12,979 nucleotides of DNA from an uncultured Bacilli bacterium (GCA_934087065.1 CAKOIS010000018.1:1-12979), one strand, 5' to 3'; positions 1 through 7,131 are shown, counted from the first letter of the stretch. The notes: generated by a model not told the origin, from the sequence alone. Numbers and translations: made by a program.

Positions 1-8
1 TGATTGAA

Positions 9-158
9 TCAACTCATATAAGTCCTTGATGTTAGTGTAGTATCTGCAACTTTGACTTTAACAATATCTTCTTCTTTGTTAAATTTATAATATATTCCTG
101 TAAAACCTAAAATAGCTAAAATAAAAATACTTATAACATAATAGTATATTTTTTTCAT
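9..158 (-). CDS. short membrane-anchored or exported peptide, possibly truncated
   Basis: This 49-residue minus-strand ORF starts MKKIYYYVISIFILAILGF. It has two lysines followed by a hydrophobic stretch of about 20 residues, then a charged tail. That is the layout of a membrane anchor or signal peptide. A GTGAGG ribosome site (plus-strand CCTCAC, 163-168) sits 4 bases before the ATG, and a TATAAT lies further upstream at 174-179. The ORF stops at TGA, the only TGA stop on a candidate gene here. The reading frame continues open to the window edge if the TGA is ignored. It may therefore be a genuine tiny peptide, a nonsense-broken gene, or a gene that continues beyond the window by reading through. 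No family is recognised. Confidence 0.45.
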   Translation of the reverse strand: MKKIYYYVISIFILAILGFTGIYYKFNKEEDIVKVKVADTTLTSRTYMS

Positions 159-173
159 ATAACCTCACTTTCA

Positions 174-179
174 ATTATA
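174..179 (-). promoter_or_regulatory. probable -10 box for the 49-residue peptide
   Basis: On the minus strand positions 179-174 read TATAAT, about 15 bases before the ATG. At 17-bp spacing the -35 position reads ACATAA, which is poor. The gene is separated from xre by a terminator, so it needs its own promoter, and this is the best candidate. Confidence 0.35.
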
Positions 180-212
180 GTATATGGGTTAAATGGTTAT
201 GTGTGACTTATT

Positions 213-245
213 AAAAAAAATACGTAAGTTAAGCTTTTACGTATT
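213..245 (-). terminator. Rho-independent terminator of the xre gene
   Basis: On the minus strand a 9-bp stem AATACGTAA / TTACGTATT (245-237 with 227-219) encloses a 9-base loop and runs into a stretch of eight T. The 5' arm overlaps the last codons of the xre gene. This separates xre from the next minus-strand ORF. Confidence 0.8.
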
Positions 246-468
246 CTATAATGTCATTTACTTCACAATTAAGATAGTTACAAAATCTAGATATTATATA
301 GATATCAATTTTAGTACTTTCTCCATTCATAAGTCTTCTTATTACTTTATAGTCTGTATCTGTGTCTCTCATGAGTTTGTTTATACTTACGTTTTTTTGA
401 TGTAATAAGTTTCTTAATTTAAATAAGAAATATCCGTTTTCTACTTTTACTTTTACTATGTTATTCAT
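229..468 (-). CDS. small XRE/Cro-type helix-turn-helix repressor
   Basis: A 79-residue DNA-binding protein, essentially one HTH domain. The layout is an N-terminal helix (LRNLLHQKNVSINKLM), a turn, a recognition helix around DYKVIRRLMNGES, and a C-terminal LNCEVNDIIEY motif. This matches compact XRE regulators of low-GC Gram-positives. An upstream in-frame ATG exists at 480, but ATGGAGAAAAGT there contains a GGAG ribosome site 6 bases ahead of the ATG at 468, so I prefer 468. It is divergent from the large secreted protein, and the shared intergenic region carries four copies of TATCTGC flanking and overlapping the promoter. I infer it represses its neighbour and perhaps itself. The HTH call is firm; the target is inferred from position only. 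Confidence 0.85.
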   Translation of the reverse strand: MNNIVKVKVENGYFLFKLRNLLHQKNVSINKLMRDTDTDYKVIRRLMNGESTKIDIYIISRFCNYLNCEVNDIIEYVKA

Positions 469-498
469 ACTTTTCTCCATAATTTTATTTTAACAACA

Positions 499-562
499 TA
501 TCTGCTACTTGACTATCTGCCGAAAAGCAGATATAATTATACTATAGGCTATATAGCAGATA
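499..562. promoter_or_regulatory. four-copy TATCTGC operator cluster
   Basis: TATCTGC occurs at 499-505 and 514-520, and its reverse complement GCAGATA at 527-533 and 556-562. The middle two form a palindrome with a 6-base spacer. One arm begins at the last base of the -35 box and the other overlaps the first bases of the -10 box of the plus-strand promoter. A repressor bound here would block RNA polymerase directly. The likely binder is the adjacent XRE protein, which is inference from arrangement. Confidence 0.7.
509..537 (+). promoter_or_regulatory. SigA promoter of the large secreted protein
   Basis: TTGACT (509-514), a 17-bp spacer and TATAAT (532-537) give a near-consensus promoter. 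Transcription should start near 544, leaving about 30 bases of leader before the ATG. The ribosome site AGGAGAGAG (562-570) is well placed. Confidence 0.85.
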
Positions 563-573
563 GGAGAGAGTGT

Positions 574-2268
574 ATGAGAAGTAAACAATTAATAGTGGTT
601 GTAGTTAGTTTATTAGTGGTAATACTTAGCGTGTCAGTAGCTTATTTTACAACTCAAATAGTAGGAGAAGGAAAAGATGTAAGTGTTACAAGTACTAATT
701 TACAAATAGTATTCACTGATAGTGATGGGGCAATAAGCGATAATAGTATTGCACCAGGTTGGAGCGTCACTAAAACTTTTACTGTTAAAAATGATAGTAA
801 AAGTGAATATAAGTATAACATAGTTATAAAAGATTTAGTAAATACTTTTGTAACAGAAGGGTATTTACAATACAAGATAACTAGTACAAACAGTGGATAC
901 AATATGACAGAATATAAAGATATTCCAAAATCTAGTACTGGAACTGATACAATACTTGCATATAGTGTAGCAATACCTGCAGGAGTAACTCAAACATACA
1001 CTATAGAATTTAGATATGTAAATGACGAAGATGTAGACCAAGGCGACGATATGGGCAAAGTCTTAAAAGGCATTTTATTTATAACTGCAGGAACAGAAGA
1101 ACCTGTCATATTTTATAATAAAATTTTATCGGATAGAGGAGTATCAACAACTGACAGAACAGATTTTAGTATAAAATTTGATAGCGAAGACCAAGAGTTA
1201 TATACAACCACAGAAGAAGGAACGACAGTATATTATTTTGCAGGTAATGTAACAACAAATTGGGTAAAGTTTGGAAAATATCAAAACGATTTAATTAGAT
1301 ATAGAGGATACTCTTCAGAAACATCTGAAATATTTTCTGATTATTCTTCAATGAGTGAATGTACATCTGCTAGTAGTTATAATATAAATTGTACTGAATA
1401 TAAATATGCAACAGCAGGGGATGATATCTATTGGAGAATAATAAGAACGAATTCAGATGGCGGTATAAGACTTTTATACCATGGAACAAGTACAACAGCA
1501 AATGACGCATTTATAGGAACATCAGCGTTCAACTCAACATCAAGTGACCCAATGTATGTAGGCTATATGTATGGAACAAGTGGTTTACTAGAAAATAATA
1601 GAACAAATGAAAATAACAGCACAATAAAAGGAGTAATAGATACATGGTATGAAAATAATTTAAAAACAAATTATGGAAAATACTTAAGTACAACAGCAAT
1701 ATATTGTAATGATAGAAGTGTAACTGATGGAATATATAGTGTGAGTTCGTCAATTAACTATGCAGCAAGAACAAGACTAAGTACAAATAAAACACCAAGT
1801 TATGACTGTGTAGCAACAGAAGATAAATTCACAGTAGATAGTAGTACAGGAAATGGAAAACTTACATATCCAATAGCATTAATGACAGCGGACGAAGTAT
1901 CATTCGCGGGTGGAGTATATAGAAGTCGTAATGTAAATACATGGTATTATAGAAATGCAAAAGAAGGAACATTAGGAACAACTAGTACGGTAGACATTTC
2001 TTACGGCTCAACTGGTTCAACATTTTGGTGGTTGTTGTCTCCTTATCGTTGGGAGAGAAACAGCACAAGTGATGGCATCTACAAAGCACATGTGTATGCA
2101 ATGCATGCTCATAAAGACAGAAATGGCTTTTTCTCTTCCAAAGTAGATAACAATACTACTTTCAGCGTACGTCCTGTTATATCACTTAAATCTTGTGTTA
2201 AAACAAACGGTGGGGATGGAACTCCAGGTAACCCATACATAATACAAGAAACTTCAACTGGGTGCTAA
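574..2268 (+). CDS. secreted surface protein: SipW-type signal peptide, C-terminal lectin-like (DUF6273-like) domain
   Basis: A 564-residue exported protein. It begins MRSK, then a long hydrophobic stretch (about residues 5-20) ending SVAYFT, resembling the SipW-processed signal peptides of TasA/camelysin proteins. Residues about 30-170 look like a TasA/camelysin-type beta domain (NDSKSEYKYNIVIK, YTIEFRY). The C-terminal half carries YWRII, WWLLSPYRW and SVRPVISLKS, and ends in CVKTNGGDGTPGNPYII. I recall this pattern from FGE/C-type-lectin-like DUF6273 proteins of gut Bacillota. Cysteines are few and there is no LPXTG anchor. The body favours A-ending codons (aca, gta, ata), unlike the T-ending neighbours. 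From about 1990 to 2215 codons such as tct, ttc, ggc and gac appear, suggesting a mosaic. A cell-surface or biofilm-like role is inferred. Confidence 0.8.
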   Translation: MRSKQLIVVVVSLLVVILSVSVAYFTTQIVGEGKDVSVTSTNLQIVFTDSDGAISDNSIAPGWSVTKTFTVKNDSKSEYKYNIVIKDLVNTFVTEGYLQYKITSTNSGYNMTEYKDIPKSSTGTDTILAYSVAIPAGVTQTYTIEFRYVNDEDVDQGDDMGKVLKGILFITAGTEEPVIFYNKILSDRGVSTTDRTDFSIKFDSEDQELYTTTEEGTTVYYFAGNVTTNWVKFGKYQNDLIRYRGYSSETSEIFSDYSSMSECTSASSYNINCTEYKYATAGDDIYWRIIRTNSDGGIRLLYHGTSTTANDAFIGTSAFNSTSSDPMYVGYMYGTSGLLENNRTNENNSTIKGVIDTWYENNLKTNYGKYLSTTAIYCNDRSVTDGIYSVSSSINYAARTRLSTNKTPSYDCVATEDKFTVDSSTGNGKLTYPIALMTADEVSFAGGVYRSRNVNTWYYRNAKEGTLGTTSTVDISYGSTGSTFWWLLSPYRWERNSTSDGIYKAHVYAMHAHKDRNGFFSSKVDNNTTFSVRPVISLKSCVKTNGGDGTPGNPYIIQETSTGC

Positions 2269-2288
2269 ATTAAAAATATTTTAAAAGT

Positions 2289-2312
2289 CTACTATATTTT
2301 AGTAGTTTTTTT
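2289..2312 (+). terminator. terminator after the secreted protein gene
   Basis: CTACTA (2289-2294) pairs with TAGTAG (2300-2305) across a 5-base loop and is followed directly by seven T. It lies 20 bases past the stop codon, so this gene is transcribed alone. Confidence 0.8.
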
Positions 2313-2315
2313 ATA

Positions 2316-2357
2316 ACACGACGTCGTGTAAAACGTTGAAAATAACCCGACATTGTG
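2316..2357. promoter_or_regulatory. palindromic operator pair at the abiE promoter
   Basis: A perfect 14-bp palindrome ACACGACGTCGTGT (2316-2329) sits just before the -35 box. A second, degenerate copy CCCGACATTGTG (2346-2357, 9 of 12 matching) lies between -35 and -10, with centres 29 bp apart. AbiEi antitoxins are known to bind inverted repeats in their own promoter and repress it cooperatively. The repeats are seen; their binding by this antitoxin is inferred. Confidence 0.65.
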
Positions 2358-2364
2358 CTATAAT
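2336..2364 (+). promoter_or_regulatory. SigA promoter of the abiE operon
   Basis: TTGAAA (2336-2341), 17 bp, TATAAT (2359-2364). The expected start of transcription is near 2371. The TTG at 2336 is therefore the -35 box, not a start codon, and the coding region begins further downstream. Confidence 0.8.
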
Positions 2365-2380
2365 TGACATGGTGGTTGGA

Positions 2381-2920
2381 ATGATTTATAATTATAGTGA
2401 ACTCTTGAAAAAGAAGAGTAGAAAAGAGATAGAAACTTTAGTTTTAAATAAAAAACTTTATAAGTTAGAAACTGGAATTTATTCTGATACTTTAGTTGGA
2501 GACGATTTAGTTGTTTATTCTAAAAAATATAAGAGTTCTATTATTACTATGGAAAGTGCTTTTTATTATTATGATTTGACTGATGTTGTACCTACTGTTA
2601 CTACTTTGGCTACTTTGAGTAATGCAAGAAAGATTAAAAATAAAAATGTTAAACAGTATTATGTGCCTAAGGAAAGATTTGAAAGTGGAAAAGTACTTGA
2701 AAGTGTTAAAGATGGAAGTTTTTATATTTATGATAGAGAGAGACTTTTAGTTGAGCTTGTTAGAAATAAAAATAAAATGTCTTTAGAGTATTATAAAGAA
2801 ATAATTCGTAATTATAGGATTATTAGTGCTAAATTAAATTTTAGAAAAGTTGATAAGTATTTAAAGTTATATAAAAATGAAGATAATCTATCTAATATTA
2901 TATGGAATGAGGTGTTATAG
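2381..2920 (+). CDS. abiEi: AbiEi-type antitoxin (type IV toxin-antitoxin)
   Basis: A 179-residue protein starting MIYNYSELLKKKSRKEIETL. The N-terminal winged-helix-like segment, KLYKLETGIYSD, the FYYYDLTDVVPT segment and the RERLLVELVRNKNKMSLEYYKEIIRNYR stretch (in parts) match AbiEi-family antitoxins. In AbiE systems this protein represses its operon and neutralises the nucleotidyltransferase toxin without direct binding. I chose the ATG at 2381 because upstream in-frame starts fall in the promoter or before the expected transcript start. The leader is then only about 10 bases with a GGTGG ribosome site. The stop is immediately followed by the toxin start. Symbol assigned from family and gene order. 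Confidence 0.85.
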   Translation: MIYNYSELLKKKSRKEIETLVLNKKLYKLETGIYSDTLVGDDLVVYSKKYKSSIITMESAFYYYDLTDVVPTVTTLATLSNARKIKNKNVKQYYVPKERFESGKVLESVKDGSFYIYDRERLLVELVRNKNKMSLEYYKEIIRNYRIISAKLNFRKVDKYLKLYKNEDNLSNIIWNEVL

Positions 2921-3727
2921 TTGTTAAATTTTGAAAAACTTATAGGAAAGTATACTGAACTTGGTTATCAGTATAAAACGGCAAGTTCTTTGGCAGGGCA
3001 GGATGTATTTATTTATAAACTTTTTAAGAGTAAGTATAAGGATAATATTACTCTTAAAGGGGGAGTTATAATGCATAGTATCTCTAAAGATAAGAGACGA
3101 ACTACTAGAGATATAGATTTAGATTTTATTAAGTATTCTTTAGAAGATGATAAAATTAGAGAATTTATTGAAAGTTTATGTAGTAGTGAAGACGGAGTGA
3201 ATATTTCTATTAAAGGTAATATAATACCTTTAAAACATCAAGATTATAATGGTAAAAGAGTTTATATTGAACTTAAAGATTTCTTTGGAAATGTTTTAGA
3301 AACTAAAATTGATATAGGTGTTCATAAAGATTTTAATTTAATTCAAGAAGAGTATTATTTTGATTTAAAATCTTCTAATGAAAAAGTAAAATTGTTAATT
3401 AATTCTAAAGAGCAAATAGTAGTTGAAAAAGTTTTATCTTTACTGCGGTTTGGAAGGCAAACTACTAGATATAAAGATGTGTTTGATATTTATTATTTAA
3501 TAAGTTATTCTATTGATGTGGAAAAAGTTGTTAAGTATTTTGAATGGTATGTTTTTAATAATGAGAATTTCGAAGAAAAAAATATGAAAGATGTAAGTGA
3601 AAGTTTAAGAGAAATATTATATAGTAAAAGAATTTATACTAACTTAAAATTAAAGGAGTATAATTGGTTAAATATATCTGTGGATGTTATAATTAAGAAA
3701 ATAATTAATTTTTTTGAAAGTATATAA
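2921..3727 (+). CDS. abiEii: AbiEii-type nucleotidyltransferase toxin
   Basis: A 268-residue member of the AbiEii/AbiGii nucleotidyltransferase family. The signature is visible: LKGGVIMHS at 45-53, then RRTTRDIDLDF with the metal-binding D64xD66, a KIDIGVHKDF segment near 130, and EKVLSLLRFG with RYKDVFDIYYL near 168-192. The family acts as a GTP-dependent nucleotidyltransferase, and relatives modify tRNA ends to stop growth or abort phage infection. It starts with TTG directly after the antitoxin stop, with GAGGTG about 6 bases upstream. The weak start and direct abutment suggest translational coupling and modest toxin yield. All catalytic motifs look intact, so it is likely functional. Confidence 0.88.
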   Translation: MLNFEKLIGKYTELGYQYKTASSLAGQDVFIYKLFKSKYKDNITLKGGVIMHSISKDKRRTTRDIDLDFIKYSLEDDKIREFIESLCSSEDGVNISIKGNIIPLKHQDYNGKRVYIELKDFFGNVLETKIDIGVHKDFNLIQEEYYFDLKSSNEKVKLLINSKEQIVVEKVLSLLRFGRQTTRYKDVFDIYYLISYSIDVEKVVKYFEWYVFNNENFEEKNMKDVSESLREILYSKRIYTNLKLKEYNWLNISVDVIIKKIINFFESI

Positions 3728-3762
3728 CTAAAAAAGTTCTGTTCATTTAGTTAAATCTATGG

Positions 3763-3768
3763 TAAAAT
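3763..3768 (+). promoter_or_regulatory. possible -10 box of the acyl operon
   Basis: TAAAAT lies 20 bases before the SDR start. The -35 position (3740-3745, TGTTCA) is a poor match. An inverted repeat AACTAAA / TTTAGTT (3727-3733, 3747-3753) sits across it and could be an operator, or a weak end for the toxin transcript. It lacks a T run. Confidence 0.3.
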
Positions 3769-3788
3769 AGTTTTAGAGAGTGATGACA

Positions 3789-4541
3789 ATGAGATGTTTA
3801 ATAACAGGTGGTTCTAGTGGGATTGGGCTAGAAATGGCTAAGTATTTGAGTAGCTTAGGACATGAAGTTGTTCTTGTTAGTAAGGATGAAAACAAACTAC
3901 TTAAGGTAAGTGAGAGTATCAAGAGGTCTAGAGTTTATGTATGTGATTTAACTTATGATAGTGAAGTTAAAAAGTTATGTGAGTATATTTTAAGAGAGAA
4001 GTTTGAAGTGGTTATCAACTGTGCTGGTTTTGGCGCTTTTGGAAGTTATGACGAAGTAAGCTTAGACAGGGAAATGGATATGGTTAAAGTCAATGTAACT
4101 AGTTTGCATAAAATTACTAAGACTTGCTTAAAATATATGGAAGAGTGTAAAGAAGCATATATTTTAAATGTTGCTAGTATCGCAGGTTTACTTCCTGGTG
4201 GACCACTACTAAATACATACTATGCTACTAAAAGTTATGTAAGAAGCTATACTCTAGGCATATATGAGGAATTAAGACGTAAAAAAAGTAATGTTAATGT
4301 GTCATGCTTGTGTCCTGGGCCTGTTGATACTAACTTTAATAATGTTGCAGGTGGGCACTTTAGTATTAGAAGTAAAACACCAGAATATGTAAGTAAGTAT
4401 GCTATTGATATGATGTTTAAGAAGAAACTTGTAATACTTCCTGGACTAGATGTTAAGTTGGGTGCTTTTTTTGGAAATATTTTACCTAAGAAGTTAGTAC
4501 TTAGAGTATTATATAAAGTAGAACATAAGAAAAGAGGTTAG
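3789..4541 (+). CDS. short-chain dehydrogenase/reductase
   Basis: A 250-residue classical SDR. The cofactor loop TGGSSGIG is at residues 6-13, NCAG at 77-80, and the catalytic tetrad N102, S130 (NVASIAG), Y144 and K148 (YYATK) is complete. CPGPVDTNF near 175-183 is the usual SDR segment after the active site. It should use NAD(P)H to reduce a carbonyl or oxidise an alcohol. The cofactor preference is not clear from VSKDENKL after strand 2. GTG 3780 and ATG 3783 are alternatives. I chose ATG 3789 because the GAGAGTGA ribosome site precedes it and the protein then begins six residues before the glycine loop, as is normal. It is first of three genes, 4 bases from the next. The substrate is unknown but probably an acyl or lipid ketone, judging by neighbours. 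Confidence 0.88.
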   Translation: MRCLITGGSSGIGLEMAKYLSSLGHEVVLVSKDENKLLKVSESIKRSRVYVCDLTYDSEVKKLCEYILREKFEVVINCAGFGAFGSYDEVSLDREMDMVKVNVTSLHKITKTCLKYMEECKEAYILNVASIAGLLPGGPLLNTYYATKSYVRSYTLGIYEELRRKKSNVNVSCLCPGPVDTNFNNVAGGHFSIRSKTPEYVSKYAIDMMFKKKLVILPGLDVKLGAFFGNILPKKLVLRVLYKVEHKKRG

Positions 4542-4545
4542 AGTA

Positions 4546-5403
4546 ATGAATAGAAGAGATGGAATTAGAGTAAAAAATTTAGACGCGATGCACGTATTAA
4601 TGCCTTATATTAAGCCTAATAGATGTGACAGTGATGTGTTTATTAATCAGTTACTTGATGTAACAGAATTAGTTAAGTATATGGATAATATAAAAAAGAA
4701 AGAAAAAGATATTACATATTTTCATTTGTTTATGACACTTATTGCTAAGACAATTTATAATAAACCTTTGTTAAATAGATTTGTTGTTAATAAAAGATTT
4801 TATGATAGAAAAGATGTTAGTATTGCTTTTACAGCTAAAGTTAATTATGAAGATAAAGCTAAAGAGATTTTGTCTGTTATTAAGATAGAAGAAGATGATA
4901 ATTTGTTTTCAATTAAAGAGAAGACTTTGAAGGCTGTAGAAAACATTAGAAATGCAAAGGAAAGTGGGACTAACAACAGCATGAACATTATAGCTAAGTT
5001 ACCTGGTTTTATATTAAGTCCAGTAGTTGGGATTGTTAAATGGATGGACAGACATGACTTACTTCCAAAGAGTTTAATAGACGATAACTTGTATTATAGT
5101 ACTTGTATTGTAAGTAATTTGGGAAGTATTAAGAGTGGAGCAATATATCATAATTTGACTGATTTTGGAACAAGTAGTATACTTGCGACTATTGGTGAAA
5201 TAAAAGAACAGTACGTTTTAATAGATGGTAAACAAGAGAAGAGATACCTTTGTGAGTTTGGTATTAATATAGATGAGAGAATAGCAGATGGAGTTTATTT
5301 TGTTAAGGCTGTTAAGTTAATGCAAGATATTCTTAATAAGCCAGAAAGTCTAGAGGAGAACGTAAATGAAAAGATTAGAGAAACAACAAAACTTAAGTAT
5401 TAG
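4546..5403 (+). CDS. 2-oxoacid dehydrogenase E2 / CAT-fold acyltransferase-like protein, no lipoyl domain, catalytic His replaced
   Basis: A 285-residue protein matching the catalytic domain of E2 acyltransferases and chloramphenicol acetyltransferase. It lacks the lipoyl and E1/E3-binding domains, and no E1 or E3 gene is nearby, so it is not a conventional complex subunit. The E2 active-site motif DHRxxDG appears as DERIADG at 243-249. Glu244 stands where the catalytic His should be, while D248 is kept. STCIVSNLGS and FGTSSILATIG (about 185-218) look like the CAT-fold core. It may use a changed mechanism, bind acyl-CoA without transfer, or act structurally. An AGAGG ribosome site inside the preceding stop region lies 8 bases before the ATG. 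Its last 38 bases overlap the ligase gene, implying coupled translation. Confidence 0.78.
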   Translation: MNRRDGIRVKNLDAMHVLMPYIKPNRCDSDVFINQLLDVTELVKYMDNIKKKEKDITYFHLFMTLIAKTIYNKPLLNRFVVNKRFYDRKDVSIAFTAKVNYEDKAKEILSVIKIEEDDNLFSIKEKTLKAVENIRNAKESGTNNSMNIIAKLPGFILSPVVGIVKWMDRHDLLPKSLIDDNLYYSTCIVSNLGSIKSGAIYHNLTDFGTSSILATIGEIKEQYVLIDGKQEKRYLCEFGINIDERIADGVYFVKAVKLMQDILNKPESLEENVNEKIRETTKLKY

Positions 5404-7093
5404 TAAACCTTGGGTTAAGTATTATGATGAGTGGACACCAAAGAGTTTTGATTATCCGGATAAGATGTTATGGGAGTTTGTTAAAGAAAGTGCTGAAAAA
5501 AATCCTAATAATATGGCTTATGAGTATTACGGGTCTAATGCTACATTTAAAAAGTTAATGAAAGAGATAGAAGAATGCGCTAGGAGTTTAAAGAGTGTTG
5601 GTGTTAAAAAGGATGATATAGTTACAGTGTGTTCTCCTAATATTCCTCAAGCAGTGGTTTTGTTTTACGCGATTAATATGATAGGTGCAGTTAGTAATAT
5701 GATACACCCTTTGAGTGCTGAAAAAGAGATAGAAAATTATTTGTGTTTGTCTAAAAGTAAGTATGTTTTTTGTATAGATATTAGTTTGGATAAGTTATTA
5801 AATGTGATAAAGAATACTAGTGTAGAATTAGTTGTTGTTTTGTCTGCTGCAGATAAGATGAGTACTATTACAAAATATGCATATAAACTTACACAGGGTA
5901 GAAAGATTAAGGTAGACTATAATAATGAGTATTTACTTAGTTGGAGTAGTTTTATTGATTTTGGATACTTATATGATGGAGAGTATAAGGTTAAGAGAAA
6001 GACTACTGATAGAGCAGTAATTTTGTATAGTGGTGGAACAACAGGTAAACCTAAAGGAATAGTAATTAGTAATAAAAACTTTAATGCTGCGACTATGCAA
6101 ACTGGTACTATGATAACTCCAGTAAATGACGGAGATACTGTTTTAACAATTATGCCAATATTTCATGCATTTGGGCTTGATGTGTGCATTCATACACCTT
6201 TAACTTATGGAGTTACTTGTATACTTATTCCTGTGTTTAATTATAAAACGTTTGGTAGATTAATTAAGCAGTATAAACCTAATTATATAGTTGGAGTGCC
6301 AGCACTTTTACAAACTATGATTAATGATGCTAGCTTACAAAATGAAGATATGTCTTTTGTTAAGTGTATTATTACTGGAGGAGACGTTGTAAGTGCTGAG
6401 TTAAAAACTAAAGTGGATAAGTTTATGAAAGTAAGAGAGTCAAGTGCGACTGTTAGACCTGGATACGGGTTAACTGAAGGGGCTGGTGCTAGTAGTTTTT
6501 TACCTGATAAGCATCAAAAACTGGGGTCAACTGGTATACCTTGTCAAGATTGTACTTATAAGATAGTTGATATTGAGACTAATAAGGAAGTTCCAGCTAA
6601 TACTGTAGGGGAAATTCTTATAAGTGGACCTAATGTAATGCTAGGGTATTTGAATGATCTAGAAGAGACTAAGAAAGTTTTAGAAAAAGATAAAGATGGA
6701 GTAGTGTGGCTTCATACAGGAGATATGGGTAAGATGGATATAGACGGGTTTGTTTATTTTGATGGCAGACTTAAGAGAATTATTATATCTAGTGGGTATA
6801 ATTTGTATCCTAATCATATTGAGAGTGTTATTATGAAACATCCTATGGTGGAAGAAGTTTGTGTTATAGGAGTAGATCATCCTTATAAATCTCAAGTAGC
6901 TAAAGCTTTTGTAGTATTAAAGAGTGGTGCAAGAGAAGACACTGTTAGAAGAGAGATTAAGAAACTATGTTTAGAGTATCTTGCTAAGTATAGCCAGCCA
7001 TATGAAATAGAGTTTAGAAGTAGTTTACCTAGAACTAATTTGGGTAAAATTGATTATAAACAACTAGAGAAAGAAGAAAAGGAAAAGAAGTAA
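5366..7093 (+). CDS. AMP-forming acyl-CoA synthetase / acid-CoA ligase
   Basis: A 575-residue ANL-superfamily adenylating enzyme. Visible motifs are ILYSGGTTGKPKG (about 218-230, ATP-binding), MPIFHAFGLD, PGYGLTEGAGAS (about 364-375), HTGDMGKMD (about 450) and GRLKRIIISSGYNLYP (about 468-483). The C-terminal LPRTNLGKIDYKQ has the catalytic lysine near 561. All core motifs are intact, so it should activate a carboxylic acid to the acyl-AMP and then the CoA thioester. The FHAFGL core suggests a fatty or aromatic acid, but this cannot be settled by eye. There is no signal peptide, so it is cytosolic. The start overlaps the upstream gene by 38 bases and has a GAGGAG site 7 bases before the ATG. 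It ends the operon, followed by a terminator. Confidence 0.9.
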   Translation: MKRLEKQQNLSISKPWVKYYDEWTPKSFDYPDKMLWEFVKESAEKNPNNMAYEYYGSNATFKKLMKEIEECARSLKSVGVKKDDIVTVCSPNIPQAVVLFYAINMIGAVSNMIHPLSAEKEIENYLCLSKSKYVFCIDISLDKLLNVIKNTSVELVVVLSAADKMSTITKYAYKLTQGRKIKVDYNNEYLLSWSSFIDFGYLYDGEYKVKRKTTDRAVILYSGGTTGKPKGIVISNKNFNAATMQTGTMITPVNDGDTVLTIMPIFHAFGLDVCIHTPLTYGVTCILIPVFNYKTFGRLIKQYKPNYIVGVPALLQTMINDASLQNEDMSFVKCIITGGDVVSAELKTKVDKFMKVRESSATVRPGYGLTEGAGASSFLPDKHQKLGSTGIPCQDCTYKIVDIETNKEVPANTVGEILISGPNVMLGYLNDLEETKKVLEKDKDGVVWLHTGDMGKMDIDGFVYFDGRLKRIIISSGYNLYPNHIESVIMKHPMVEEVCVIGVDHPYKSQVAKAFVVLKSGAREDTVRREIKKLCLEYLAKYSQPYEIEFRSSLPRTNLGKIDYKQLEKEEKEKK

Positions 7094-7094
7094 G

Positions 7095-7125
7095 TCTTTC
7101 ATTTTAAGTGAAAGATTTTTCTTTT
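7095..7125 (+). terminator. terminator of the acyl operon
   Basis: TCTTTCA (7095-7101) pairs with TGAAAGA (7109-7115), followed by TTTTTCTTTT. It begins 2 bases past the stop. The same TCTTTCA/TGAAAGA stem recurs in the palindrome just downstream. Confidence 0.82.
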
Positions 7126-7131
7126 GAGTGT

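Noticed and set aside
193..405. 70-residue plus-strand ORF
   Set aside because: Lies antisense to the xre gene and its terminator; composition is that of the complementary strand and no ribosome site precedes it.
654..902. 82-residue minus-strand ORF
   Set aside because: Entirely inside the secreted-protein gene; low-complexity hydrophobic shadow with no start signals.
1529..1753. 74-residue minus-strand ORF
   Set aside because: Antisense shadow of the A-rich secreted-protein gene.
2336..2380. Upstream TTG/ATG starts for the AbiEi antitoxin
   Set aside because: The TTG is the -35 box, and the ATG at 2369 precedes the predicted transcript start.
6680..6895. 71-residue minus-strand ORF
   Set aside because: Antisense to the conserved C-terminal motifs of the acyl-CoA synthetase.
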